Positions 1 through 5,718 are shown, counted from the first letter of the stretch. The stretch is DNA of 7,086 nucleotides from Alphaproteobacteria bacterium (GCA_029937205.1 JAPYQV010000142.1:1-7086); one strand, 5' to 3'. Notes: generated by a model not told the origin, from the letters alone. Numbers and translations are program-made.

Positions 1-1
1 A

Positions 2-346
2 ACACAACACAACACCACACTGGTTGCGATTACGCCGCAAATTGCTGAGCACAGCGCCAGCATGCGCAAAAAACACGGGCTCGACTTTCCCATGTTGAGC
101 GATCTGGGCAATGCTTATGCCAGCGAGCTCGGCCTGACGTTTGCCTATTCGGACGCGCTCAAGAAAGTATATGACGGCTTCAAGGTCGATCTGGCGAAGG
201 TCAATGGCGAGGGCAGCTGGACCATGCCCATGCCGGCGCGCTTGGTGGTGGATCAGAGCGGTATTGTCCGCGCCGCCGATATCGACCCGGACTACACCAA
301 ACGGCCCGAGCCGGAAAAGACACTGGCCGACGTGAAAGCTCTTTAG
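2..346 (+). CDS. Peroxiredoxin-like (AhpC/TSA fold) protein, 5'-truncated
   Basis: The reading frame is open from the left edge of the window to a TAG at 344-346, so only the C-terminal part of about 114 residues is present. The text TLVAITPQ, then GLDFPMLSDLGNAYASELGL, then WTMPMPARLVVDQSGIVRAADIDPDYTKRPEPE is the typical second half of the peroxiredoxin-like redoxin family: the strand/helix after the active site, the conserved P-M-P-A before the last strands, and the DxDYTKR ending. Family members reduce peroxides through an N-terminal cysteine; that region lies outside the window, so activity cannot be judged. The internal ATG at 62 is not the real start, because family similarity extends upstream of it to about residue 6. 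The first five residues (TQHNT) come from low-complexity ACAAC sequence and do not look like the family. The family call is solid; the exact substrate is unknown. Confidence 0.85.
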   Translation, partial: TQHNTTLVAITPQIAEHSASMRKKHGLDFPMLSDLGNAYASELGLTFAYSDALKKVYDGFKVDLAKVNGEGSWTMPMPARLVVDQSGIVRAADIDPDYTKRPEPEKTLADVKAL

Positions 347-409
347 GTCGGCCCTCAAACGCCGGGCGGTCGCGTCCGCTCCCTTGGCTACCTCGTATTA
401 ACTCGGGCG
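346..409 (+). repeat. Intergenic repeat, copy A (5' part only)
   Basis: This 64-nt stretch starts at the last base of the peroxiredoxin stop codon. It matches 1921-1984 at 60 of 64 positions, and all four differences are transitions. It contains the first-stem region (GGGCGG...CCGCTCCC) and the CTACCTCGTATTAACTCGGGCG segment. It then diverges from copy C at 410, before the second hairpin, so it is a truncated copy. Copy B follows 14 nt later. Strand is nominal; the element could act in either direction. Confidence 0.85.
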
Positions 410-423
410 CACTCTTTATTATA

Positions 424-510
424 GACCCTCAATCGCCGGGCGCGCGCATCCGCGCGCTTGGCTTGGCACGCTTGCCGGAATGCATGATGCATTCCGGTTG
501 GCGGTGCCGT
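424..510 (+). repeat. Intergenic repeat, copy B (two hairpins)
   Basis: The head (424-463) matches copy A at about 33 of 40 positions, and the tail (472-505) matches the tail of copy C. The copy lacks the CTACCTCGTATTAACTCGGGCG middle segment. It holds two perfect hairpins. One has 7-bp GCGCGCG/CGCGCGC arms at 440-446 and 451-457 around CATC. The other has 11-bp arms at 475-485 (CCGGAATGCAT) and 487-497 around a single G. It ends just before the upstream alternative start codons of arfB (512/515) and about 60 nt before the preferred start. Compare copies A and C. Confidence 0.85.
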
Positions 511-536
511 TTTGATGAGTCTTATTGAGGTTCGCT

Positions 537-565
537 CTGGCATTGGGCTGTCGCGGTGCTATATA
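537..565 (+). promoter_or_regulatory. Candidate sigma-70 promoter for arfB
   Basis: CTGGCA (537-542, four of six matches to TTGACA) lies 17 nt before TATATA (560-565), which is preceded by TGC, an extended -10 element. Transcription would begin at about 571-573, at or next to the preferred ATG of arfB at 572, giving a leaderless or nearly leaderless message. Both hexamers are imperfect, so this is only a candidate. Confidence 0.35.
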
Positions 566-571
566 GGGTGG

Positions 572-994
572 ATGATCGAAATTACCGAAAATATCGCCAT
601 CGATCCGAGTGAGATCAGCGAGACATTCATGCAGGCCGGCGGGCCGGGCGGGCAGAATGTCAATAAGGTTTCGACGGCGGTGCAACTGCGCTTCAACCTC
701 TTGACCTCGCCGTCCTTGCCGGAGGATGTGCGTGACCGCGCGCGCCGTTTGGCTGGCCGGCGGCTCAACAAGCAGGGCGAAATCCTCATCTTTGCCCGGC
801 GCTTCCGCACGCGCGAGCAAAACCGGGCGGACGCCCTGGCCCGCCTGGTGGCGCTGCTGCGTGAGGCGGCCAAACGCCCCATTCACCGCCGCCCGACGCG
901 GCCGGGCAAGGCGGCCAAACAACGCCGTGTCAATGCCAAGACCCGGCGCGGCCGCACCAAGCAGCTGCGCGGCAATTACCGTGGCGAGGATTAA
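572..994 (+). CDS. arfB: ArfB (YaeJ) peptidyl-tRNA hydrolase, ribosome rescue
   Basis: ArfB enters the A site of ribosomes stalled on mRNA with no downstream codons and hydrolyses the peptidyl-tRNA ester bond. The 140-residue product has the release-factor-like catalytic loop GGPGGQNVNKVSTAV near residues 24-38, with the GGQ tripeptide that positions water at the ester. A central domain follows (RARRLAGRRLNKQGEILI, then RTREQNRADALARL). A long basic tail (KRPIHRR...AKQRRVNAKTRRGRTKQLRGNYRGED) is the part that, in the family, lies in the empty mRNA channel. The length equals that of E. coli YaeJ. ATG 572 is chosen because the family begins about there. The TTG 512 and ATG 515 alternatives add about 20 residues with no family character, starting just after repeat copy B. 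The next gene starts 23 nt downstream, so co-transcription is likely. Confidence 0.93.
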   Translation: MIEITENIAIDPSEISETFMQAGGPGGQNVNKVSTAVQLRFNLLTSPSLPEDVRDRARRLAGRRLNKQGEILIFARRFRTREQNRADALARLVALLREAAKRPIHRRPTRPGKAAKQRRVNAKTRRGRTKQLRGNYRGED

Positions 995-1017
995 TAATGG
1001 GAGAGGAGCGGCATACC

Positions 1018-1905
1018 ATGAGCGAACAACCGATCATCTACATGAACGGCGATTATGTGCCGCTGAGCGAAGCGAAAATCTCGATCCTCGATCAGGGCTT
1101 TCTGTTGGGCGATGGCGTGTTCGATGTGGTCTCGGCCTGGAAGGGCGTGATCTATAAGTTGGATGCGCATATTGAACGGTTTTTCCAATCGCTCCAGGCG
1201 GCGATGCTGAACACCGCCATGAGTCATGACGATTGGCGCGCCGCCATCATCGAGACGGTTAAGCGCAGCGGCCTTCAGGATGCCACCATCCGCTTCATCG
1301 TCACGCGCGGTGTCTCAACCAAAGTGGTGGCCGACCCGCGCGACTTTGAACCCACCATCATCATTTGGCCGGCGCCCTACATCTTCCTCGCCGACGAACA
1401 AAAACGTGCCGCGGGCATTCGCCTGTTCATCAGCCATCTGCGCGCCTTTTCGCCCGATACGTTGGATCCGCGCTACAAATGCCTCGATCGGCTGCATTTC
1501 CAACTGGCCAAGATCGAGGCGCTCGACGCCGGCTGTGACGATGTTGTGTGGCTGACGCAAGGTGGTCTCGTCGGCGAGGGGCCGGCTTCCAACCTGTTTA
1601 TGGCCAGGGGCGGCGAACTGTTTACGCCGGGTGACGGTATCCTGCACGGCATTACCCGCCAGGCCTTCATGGAAATCGCGGCCGAGGCCGGCATTCCCTG
1701 CACCGAGGCCAACTTGACGCCGTTCGATCTCTATTCGGCGGATGAGCTTTTCACCTGTAGCACCGCTGGCGGCGCGCTCGCCGTGCGCGAAATCGCCGGA
1801 CGAAAAATCAAAGGCCCGGTGCCGGGTCCAATCACGCAGGAGCTCGATCGCCGCTACTGGGAGAAACGCGAGTCTGGCGCCGACGGCACAGAGATTTACC
1901 GGTAG
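1018..1905 (+). CDS. Class IV (fold-type IV) PLP-dependent aminotransferase
   Basis: A 295-residue cytosolic enzyme of the branched-chain / D-amino-acid aminotransferase superfamily, which transfers an amino group through pyridoxal phosphate. Visible landmarks are ISILDQGFLLGDGVFD (21-36) and HIER, whose Arg54 should bind the cofactor phosphate. Next come the RFIVTRG strand (92-98) and DPRYKCLDRLHF with the probable Schiff-base Lys154. Then follow LVGEGPASNLF with Glu187 facing the pyridine nitrogen, LHGITRQ (209-215) and FTCSTAGGALAV (245-256). The WKGxIYKLDxHIERFF, VTRG, CSTAGG and GPITQ...RRYWE text resembles the subgroup containing (R)-selective amine transaminases more than plain IlvE or DAT, but substrate cannot be assigned from sequence. 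The start at 1018 is preferred over ATG 997 because AGGAG (1004-1008) lies 9 nt before it. It follows arfB closely, and an intrinsic terminator overlaps its stop codon. Confidence 0.9.
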   Translation: MSEQPIIYMNGDYVPLSEAKISILDQGFLLGDGVFDVVSAWKGVIYKLDAHIERFFQSLQAAMLNTAMSHDDWRAAIIETVKRSGLQDATIRFIVTRGVSTKVVADPRDFEPTIIIWPAPYIFLADEQKRAAGIRLFISHLRAFSPDTLDPRYKCLDRLHFQLAKIEALDAGCDDVVWLTQGGLVGEGPASNLFMARGGELFTPGDGILHGITRQAFMEIAAEAGIPCTEANLTPFDLYSADELFTCSTAGGALAVREIAGRKIKGPVPGPITQELDRRYWEKRESGADGTEIYR

Positions 1906-1920
1906 GTATATCTCTTTTTT
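1890..1920 (+). terminator. Rho-independent terminator over the aminotransferase stop codon
   Basis: AGAGATTTACC (1890-1900) pairs with GGTATATCTCT (1905-1915): ten base pairs with one T-T mismatch around a four-base loop, GGTA. A run of T follows directly to 1920. The stem includes the last four codons, and the TAG (1903-1905) spans the loop and the first base of the 3' arm. It would end the arfB-aminotransferase transcript. The stem is only moderately GC-rich. Confidence 0.7.
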
Positions 1921-2032
1921 GGTTGGCCCTCAGATGCCGGGCGGTCGCATCCGCTCCCTTGGCTACCTCGTATTAACTCGGGCGGGCGGTCGCCCTTGCC
2001 GGAATGCTGGTCGCATTCCGGTTGGTGGTTCC
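1921..2032 (+). repeat. Intergenic repeat, copy C (fullest copy)
   Basis: The first 64 nt match copy A. The copy then continues through a second GGGCGGTCGC (1984-1993; the first is at 1939-1948) and into a hairpin with 9-bp arms CCGGAATGC (1999-2007) and GCATTCCGG (2013-2021). These arms are identical to those of copy B, but the five-base loop is TGGTC instead of ATGAT. It fills the gap between the convergent aminotransferase and glnS genes, right after the T-run of the terminator. There is no T-run after its own hairpin on either strand. Confidence 0.85.
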
Positions 2033-2057
2033 TTCTGCTGATTTATTGCTTGTCCGC

Positions 2058-3755
2058 TCAGGATTGCCGGTTCTGCTTTTGAATCTTGGCCCAGATGTCG
2101 CGCAGGGAGATAGTGCGGTTGAACACCAGGCGCTCGGGCGTTGAATCCGGGTCGGAGCAGAAATAGCCCTGGCGTTCGAACTGTACAGCTTCGCCTATTG
2201 CGGCATTCGCCAGGCCGGGCTCGAGGCGGCAATCTGCCAGCACCTCAAGGGATTCGGAGTTGAGATCATCGAGGACGTCGCCGTCGGCGCCCGGGTTCTC
2301 GCGGGTGAACAGATGGTTATAAAGCCGCACTTCCGCCGGTACGGAGTCCGCCGCCGAGACCCAATGCAGCGTCGCCTTGACCTTGCGGCCATCGGGCGAG
2401 CTGCCGCCACGGCTCGCCGGGTCGTAGCTGCATCTGAGCTCGATCACTTCCCCGGCATCGTCCTTGATCACCTCGCGGCAGGTGATGAAATAGGCATAGC
2501 GCAGGCGCACTTCACGGCCCGGCGCCAGGCGGAAGAACTTCTTCGGCGGCTCCTCCATGAAATCGTCGCGCTCGATGTAAATCTCGCCCGAGAATGAAAC
2601 GGGACGAGTGCCGGCGGCCTCGTCGTTGGGATTATTGATTGCCTCGAGCACTTCGGTCTCGCCCTCGGGCCAGTTGTCGATGACCACCTTGAGCGGCTTC
2701 AGCACCGCCATGCGGCGGAGCGCCGTCTGATTGAGCAACTCGCGAACGCAATGCTCGAGCAGGGCCATCTCAACCACGCCGTCGCTTTTGGAAATGGCCA
2801 GGCGGCCGATGAAATCGCGGATTGCCGCCGGCGGAATGCCGCGCCGCCGTAACCCGCGCAGTGTCGGCAGCCGAGGATCGTCCCAGCTGCGCACATGATT
2901 GTCTTGTACGAGCTGGATCAGGCGGCGTTTCGACAGCACCGTGTAGCTGAGGTTGAGACGCGAGAATTCATACTGCAACGGCACCATATCGACCGGCAAA
3001 CGGGCGATCAGCCAGTCGTAAAGCGGGCGATGGTCTTCGAATTCCAGCGTGCACAGGGAGTGGGTTACGCCCTCGATGGCATCCGACTGGCCGTGCGCGA
3101 AATCATAGGTCGGATAGATGCACCAGGCATCGCCGGTGCGCGGGTGATTGGCGTGGAGAATGCGGTAAATCACCGGATCGCGCAGGTTCATGTTACCCGA
3201 AGACATGTCGATTTTGGCGCGCAGCACCCGCGCGCCGTTTGGAAATTCACCGGCGCGCATGCGCTGAAAGAGGTCGAGATTCTCCGCCACCGGCCGCTCG
3301 CGGTAAGGGCTATTGCGGCCGGGCTCGGTCAGGGTGCCGCGATGCTCGCGAATCTCGTCCGGCGATAGGTCGTCGATATAGGCGTCTCCGGCATTGATCA
3401 GATGCTCGGCCCAGCCGTAAAGCCGCTCGAAATGATCGGAGGCAAAATAGAGATGCTCGCCCCAGCGGAAGCCGAGCCACTTCACATCCTCCTGGATCGC
3501 ATCGATATATTCGTGCTCTTCCTTGACCGGGTTGGTGTCGTCAAAACGCATGTGGCAGCGCCCGCCAAATTCATTGGCAACGCCGAAATTGAGGCAGATC
3601 GATTTGGCATGGCCGATATGAAGATAGCCGTTGGGCTCGGGCGGAAAGCGCGTGACGATCACCTCGCGCCGCCCGGCGGCGAGGTCGTCGCGAATGATGT
3701 CGCGGATGTAATCGCGGATTTCTTCAGGCGCAGCTGGATCCGGCTGTTCGCTCAT
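2058..3755 (-). CDS. glnS: Glutaminyl-tRNA synthetase
   Basis: Attaches glutamine to tRNA-Gln using ATP; cytosolic class I synthetase, 565 residues against about 554 in E. coli. The N-terminal Rossmann domain carries [16 protein letters not shown] (37-52), with the HIGH signature at 46-49. [17 protein letters not shown] (71-87) follows. The second ATP motif is VLSKRRL (273-279), the GlnRS form of [41 protein letters not shown] (213-248) is diagnostic of the GlnRS/GluRS group and its GlnRS branch. The remainder matches the two anticodon-binding beta-barrels ([37 protein letters not shown]). The start at 3755 is supported by GGAGG (3761-3765) five nt upstream. Many alphaproteobacteria lack GlnRS and make Gln-tRNA through GatCAB, so its presence is informative. 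The gene looks intact. Confidence 0.97.
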   Translation of the reverse strand: MSEQPDPAAPEEIRDYIRDIIRDDLAAGRREVIVTRFPPEPNGYLHIGHAKSICLNFGVANEFGGRCHMRFDDTNPVKEEHEYIDAIQEDVKWLGFRWGEHLYFASDHFERLYGWAEHLINAGDAYIDDLSPDEIREHRGTLTEPGRNSPYRERPVAENLDLFQRMRAGEFPNGARVLRAKIDMSSGNMNLRDPVIYRILHANHPRTGDAWCIYPTYDFAHGQSDAIEGVTHSLCTLEFEDHRPLYDWLIARLPVDMVPLQYEFSRLNLSYTVLSKRRLIQLVQDNHVRSWDDPRLPTLRGLRRRGIPPAAIRDFIGRLAISKSDGVVEMALLEHCVRELLNQTALRRMAVLKPLKVVIDNWPEGETEVLEAINNPNDEAAGTRPVSFSGEIYIERDDFMEEPPKKFFRLAPGREVRLRYAYFITCREVIKDDAGEVIELRCSYDPASRGGSSPDGRKVKATLHWVSAADSVPAEVRLYNHLFTRENPGADGDVLDDLNSESLEVLADCRLEPGLANAAIGEAVQFERQGYFCSDPDSTPERLVFNRTISLRDIWAKIQKQNRQS

Positions 3756-3775
3756 CCAAGCCTCCGTGGCATCGC

Positions 3776-3808
3776 GCCCGGCAGAATGGGTTCGGACCGG
3801 CGCCGGGC
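3776..3808 (-). promoter_or_regulatory. Hairpin in the glnS mRNA leader
   Basis: GCCCGGC and GCCGGGC, at 3802-3808 and 3776-3782, are perfect 7-bp complementary arms around a 19-nt loop. The predicted transcription start is about 3809, so the stem would form the very 5' end of the glnS message and leave GGAGG (3761-3765) single-stranded. A 5' stem at this position would be expected to protect the transcript; this role is inference. Confidence 0.45.
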
Positions 3809-3815
3809 ACCTCGG

Positions 3816-3824
3816 ATTATACCA
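3816..3824 (-). promoter_or_regulatory. glnS promoter, extended -10 type
   Basis: Read on the minus strand this is TGG-TATAAT: a perfect -10 hexamer (3821 down to 3816) with the TGn extension. No good -35 hexamer is found 16-18 nt upstream, which fits an extended -10 promoter. Transcription would start near 3809, about 54 nt before the glnS ATG. Confidence 0.6.
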
Positions 3825-4010
3825 ATTGTGTTCATTGCTGCTCTCTATGATCGGTTGGACGCCGGCCGCGTCTTGGCGCCGTCTTTATATGCCCGCCGGG
3901 AAATAGCGGCAATTCCGATTGTCGGGCGATTACTAAAGTAAATGCGCGCACACGTCCACGGCAGTACATACTGGTTGCCCACTTGGCAGCCGATGGGGCG
4001 GTGAACGGCT

Positions 4011-4277
4011 ATGGCCTGTTTTGTTTATGTGCTGGGCAGCGGCAACGGTAACGGCAATGGCAGCGGCTATCGAACCTATGTCGGATGGACGACCGATCTT
4101 GATGCACGTCTCGAGAAACACAATGCCGGTACCGGCGCGCGTTCAACGCGCGGCCGCGCGTGGCAATTGCTCTATGCCGAGCGTTATCTCAATTGGGGCG
4201 AGGCCATGAGCCGCGAATGGCATATCAAACGAGACCGAAAATTCCGCCAGCTACTCGGCCTCGATTGGCGTCGTTGA
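4011..4277 (+). CDS. GIY-YIG nuclease-like small protein (UPF0213/YhbQ type)
   Basis: An 88-residue single-domain GIY-YIG protein. FVYVL (4-8) is the first signature strand and TYVGWTTDLDARLEKHNAG (22-40) the second, with Tyr6, Tyr23, Arg32 (in LDARL) and His36-Asn37. RSTRGRAWQLLYAERYLNWGEAMSREWHIKR follows, with the usual acidic residue in SREWHIK that would bind metal. Free-standing proteins of this size are common in bacteria and their role is mostly unknown; DNA repair or recombination is often proposed. The oddity is GSGNGNGNGSG (9-19), coded by an imperfect hexanucleotide repeat of GGY-ARY type. It lengthens the turn between the two signature tyrosines to 17 residues, against about 10 in ordinary members. 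The residues needed for catalysis look kept. The gene ends 10 nt from the convergent small gene. Confidence 0.85.
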   Translation: MACFVYVLGSGNGNGNGSGYRTYVGWTTDLDARLEKHNAGTGARSTRGRAWQLLYAERYLNWGEAMSREWHIKRDRKFRQLLGLDWRR

Positions 4278-4287
4278 GAGCGCGAAT

Positions 4288-4479
4288 CTAGGCGATCAAT
4301 TTGTTTATCTCGTCATGATAGGCAATGACATCGGCCATCGTGATATGCCGTACTTGGCCGGCATTGATGAATTCCTGGGCGGCGCGGGCGCGCGCATCGG
4401 GCATGGTTTCCGGCATCATTTCCGTTGTGGCTTCGATGGAGTGTATCTGTGGCTCGGATTGGTCGGGCGCGTACGGCAT
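4288..4479 (-). CDS. Hypothetical 63-residue acidic protein
   Basis: I do not recognise the family. The product has an acidic, probably disordered first half rich in Glu, Met and Pro (MPYAPDQSEPQIHSIEATTE...). The second half looks like helices: DARARAAQEFINAGQVRHIT, then MADVIAYHDEINKLIA. There is no signal peptide, membrane segment or cysteine. It is judged real because AGAGGAAG lies just upstream of the ATG (about 4485-4492) and because the frame lies in a gap that no other gene uses. The upstream interval (4480-4589) carries a CRP/FNR-like palindrome and a further inverted repeat, suggesting its own regulated promoter. It converges on the GIY-YIG gene with a 10-nt gap. Confidence 0.6.
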   Translation of the reverse strand: MPYAPDQSEPQIHSIEATTEMMPETMPDARARAAQEFINAGQVRHITMADVIAYHDEINKLIA

Positions 4480-4504
4480 ATTCTTCTTCCTCTTTTGCGA
4501 ATCA

Positions 4505-4526
4505 CATCAAGGCGAATTCATTGATG
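4505..4526. repeat. Inverted repeat CATCAA-N10-TTGATG
   Basis: Six-base arms (4505-4510 and 4521-4526) flank ten bases that include GAATTC. It lies 26-47 nt upstream of the ATG of the 63-residue gene, in the interval expected to hold its promoter or leader. It could be an operator half-site pair or chance. Confidence 0.3.
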
Positions 4527-4559
4527 CAAGCCATATTGCGCGATATTCGTGGTTGATAA

Positions 4560-4575
4560 TGTGATGCAAATCACG
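4560..4575. promoter_or_regulatory. CRP/FNR-family-like palindromic site
   Basis: TGTGATGCAAATCACG is a near-perfect palindrome. GTGAT and ATCAC flank GCAA, which has the geometry of FNR sites (TTGAT-N4-ATCAA). It also reads TGTGA-N6-TCACG, one base off the CRP core. It is centred about 88 nt upstream of the 63-residue gene and 15-30 nt beyond the stop codon of the TIGR02444-type gene, so the small gene is the likely target. The regulator is unknown. Confidence 0.45.
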
Positions 4576-4589
4576 GCTGTTGATTGGCG

Positions 4590-5096
4590 TCATGCAACTG
4601 TTTGATCGGGCTCTCGAGCATTTGCAAAGGTCGCGTCGACCAGGGTATCGAGGACTTTTTGGTCCGGCGTTTCCGCCAAGATTTGAAAATAGTGCGCGAG
4701 GTTTTGACGTGCCGATTGCGGCGAGGCCGGCCCGGCGCCGGCGTTGCCTGATGCGTGCGCTGCGAGCACGGCTTGCTGCAATTTTTCCGCTTCCAGCTCC
4801 AATGCCGCGACCTTGCGGCGGAGTGCACCGGCCTCTTCGCCGAGATCTCCCATCTCAGCCAGCATTGGCTTGAGGGCGCGCCGAACGGTGCGGAGGTTGC
4901 CGACGATGTCGCTCTGCCACGGCGCGACGGCGGCCAACAGCGCTTGCAACTCTTGAGGCGCCAATGCGCCGTGCCAGCAGCAATACATAAGAATATTCAC
5001 GTCCGCGCCCCAATTGTCCTGCAGCGCCAGGCACGCCGCCTCGACGCCGGGGCGCCGGTAGGTGGCGACGGAGAACTCCCAGAGTGTGTCGGTCAT
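4590..5096 (-). CDS. TIGR02444/DUF2390 family protein
   Basis: The 168-residue product opens with TLWEFSVATYRRPGVEAACLALQDNWGADVNILMYCCWHG (4-43). This is the hallmark of the TIGR02444 family (W..S...Y..PGV..ACL.LQD..G.DVN.LL.C.W). LVDATFANA ends the protein. A predicted coiled-coil or helical stretch (85-113, LGEEAGALRRKVAALELEAEKLQQAVLAA) precedes an Ala/Gly-rich linker. QNLAHYFQILAETPDQKVLDTLVDA then forms a C-terminal helical part. No function is established for the family and none is claimed here. ATG 5096 is preferred over the TTG at 5102, with AAAGG about 9 nt upstream. It is divergent from the SnoaL-like gene across a 119-nt gap. Confidence 0.85.
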   Translation of the reverse strand: MTDTLWEFSVATYRRPGVEAACLALQDNWGADVNILMYCCWHGALAPQELQALLAAVAPWQSDIVGNLRTVRRALKPMLAEMGDLGEEAGALRRKVAALELEAEKLQQAVLAAHASGNAGAGPASPQSARQNLAHYFQILAETPDQKVLDTLVDATFANAREPDQTVA

Positions 5097-5215
5097 TTCC
5101 AAGAGCCTTTGTTGGATAATCGGAATACCGGCGTTGCTTGCGATGCATTCTTGCGCCGCGCCGCGCTATCGCACATTCTGCCCTCCACATCATTCACGCA
5201 TTGGGGAGAAATATT

Positions 5216-5605
5216 ATGGCGAATTTGACAGCCAAGGAAATGATCACGCTGGTCGAGCAGTCCTATTTCGCAAATGTGGACAGCAAGAATGTCGACGGCA
5301 CGGTGGCGTGTTTCACCGAGGACGCGGAATTGACCGTTCAAACGGCGCATGTCACGCACCACGGACACGATGAAATTCGCCGCATGTTTAGCGATTTCAT
5401 GCGCGATACCCCGGTCATCTATCACGGCGATTACAGCCATGTGGTTGATGTCGAAAATCAGCTGATCGCGTCGCAATTTGTCGCCCGCAACGAGCTCGCG
5501 GACGGCAGTGAAATATCCATGCGCAATTGCAATTTCTTCGTCCTGCAAGATGGCCGGTTCAAGAAAGTAACGATCTATATGAGCGGCAATAATCCACTGG
5601 TGTGA
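5216..5605 (+). CDS. NTF2/SnoaL-like domain protein
   Basis: The 129-residue product fits the NTF2/SnoaL alpha+beta cone fold. An N-terminal helix (LTAKEMITLVEQSYFANVDSKN) leads to DGTVACFTEDAELTV, the usual helix-strand junction of SnoaL-like proteins. HGHDEIRRMFSDFM (49-62) is the second helix. Three beta strands follow, around YHGDYSHVVDVENQLIASQFVARNEL (69-94) and SMRNCNFFVLQDGRFKKVTIYMSG (101-124). Family members include isomerases, hydrolases and simple ligand-binding proteins, so the sequence does not reveal a reaction. There is no signal peptide, so it is probably cytosolic. GGGGAG (5203-5208) lies 7 nt before the ATG; an upstream in-frame start at 5138 has no such site and adds residues without family character. 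No clear terminator follows. Confidence 0.85.
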   Translation: MANLTAKEMITLVEQSYFANVDSKNVDGTVACFTEDAELTVQTAHVTHHGHDEIRRMFSDFMRDTPVIYHGDYSHVVDVENQLIASQFVARNELADGSEISMRNCNFFVLQDGRFKKVTIYMSGNNPLV

Positions 5606-5718
5606 CGCCAAGCCTGTAAACCCAAGATAACCAGGCCATGTAGCCATAAAAAGGGATTCACAAAGAAATCTAAATGTGATTCAAGCTCCCAAACAGTGGG
5701 AATATTCAGCTGGGTGGA

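Noticed and set aside
512..571. Upstream start for arfB (TTG 512 or ATG 515)
   Set aside because: It adds 20 residues absent from the family, abuts repeat copy B and lies upstream of the candidate promoter.
1999..2021. Copy C hairpin as a rho-independent terminator for glnS
   Set aside because: There is no T-run after the stem on the minus strand, so it may block or process RNA but is not a classical terminator.
1742..2041. 99-codon ORF running from the aminotransferase into repeat copy C
   Set aside because: It begins out of frame inside a real gene. Only the repeat-derived peptide is of interest, and it is treated under the repeat.
2895..3368. 157-codon ORF antisense to glnS
   Set aside because: Same reason: a by-product of glnS codon bias.
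3402..3941. 179-codon ORF antisense to glnS
   Set aside because: It is the mirror of the highly conserved glnS frame in GC-rich DNA, with no ribosome site or protein-family character.
4035..4067. Short tandem repeat considered as a CRISPR or iteron array
   Set aside because: Units are six bases, have no spacers and lie within a coding frame, so this is a microsatellite.
5093..5647. 184-codon minus-strand ORF opposite the SnoaL-like gene
   Set aside because: The plus strand has a strong Shine-Dalgarno site and a recognisable fold; the antisense frame has neither and also overlaps the TIGR02444 gene start.
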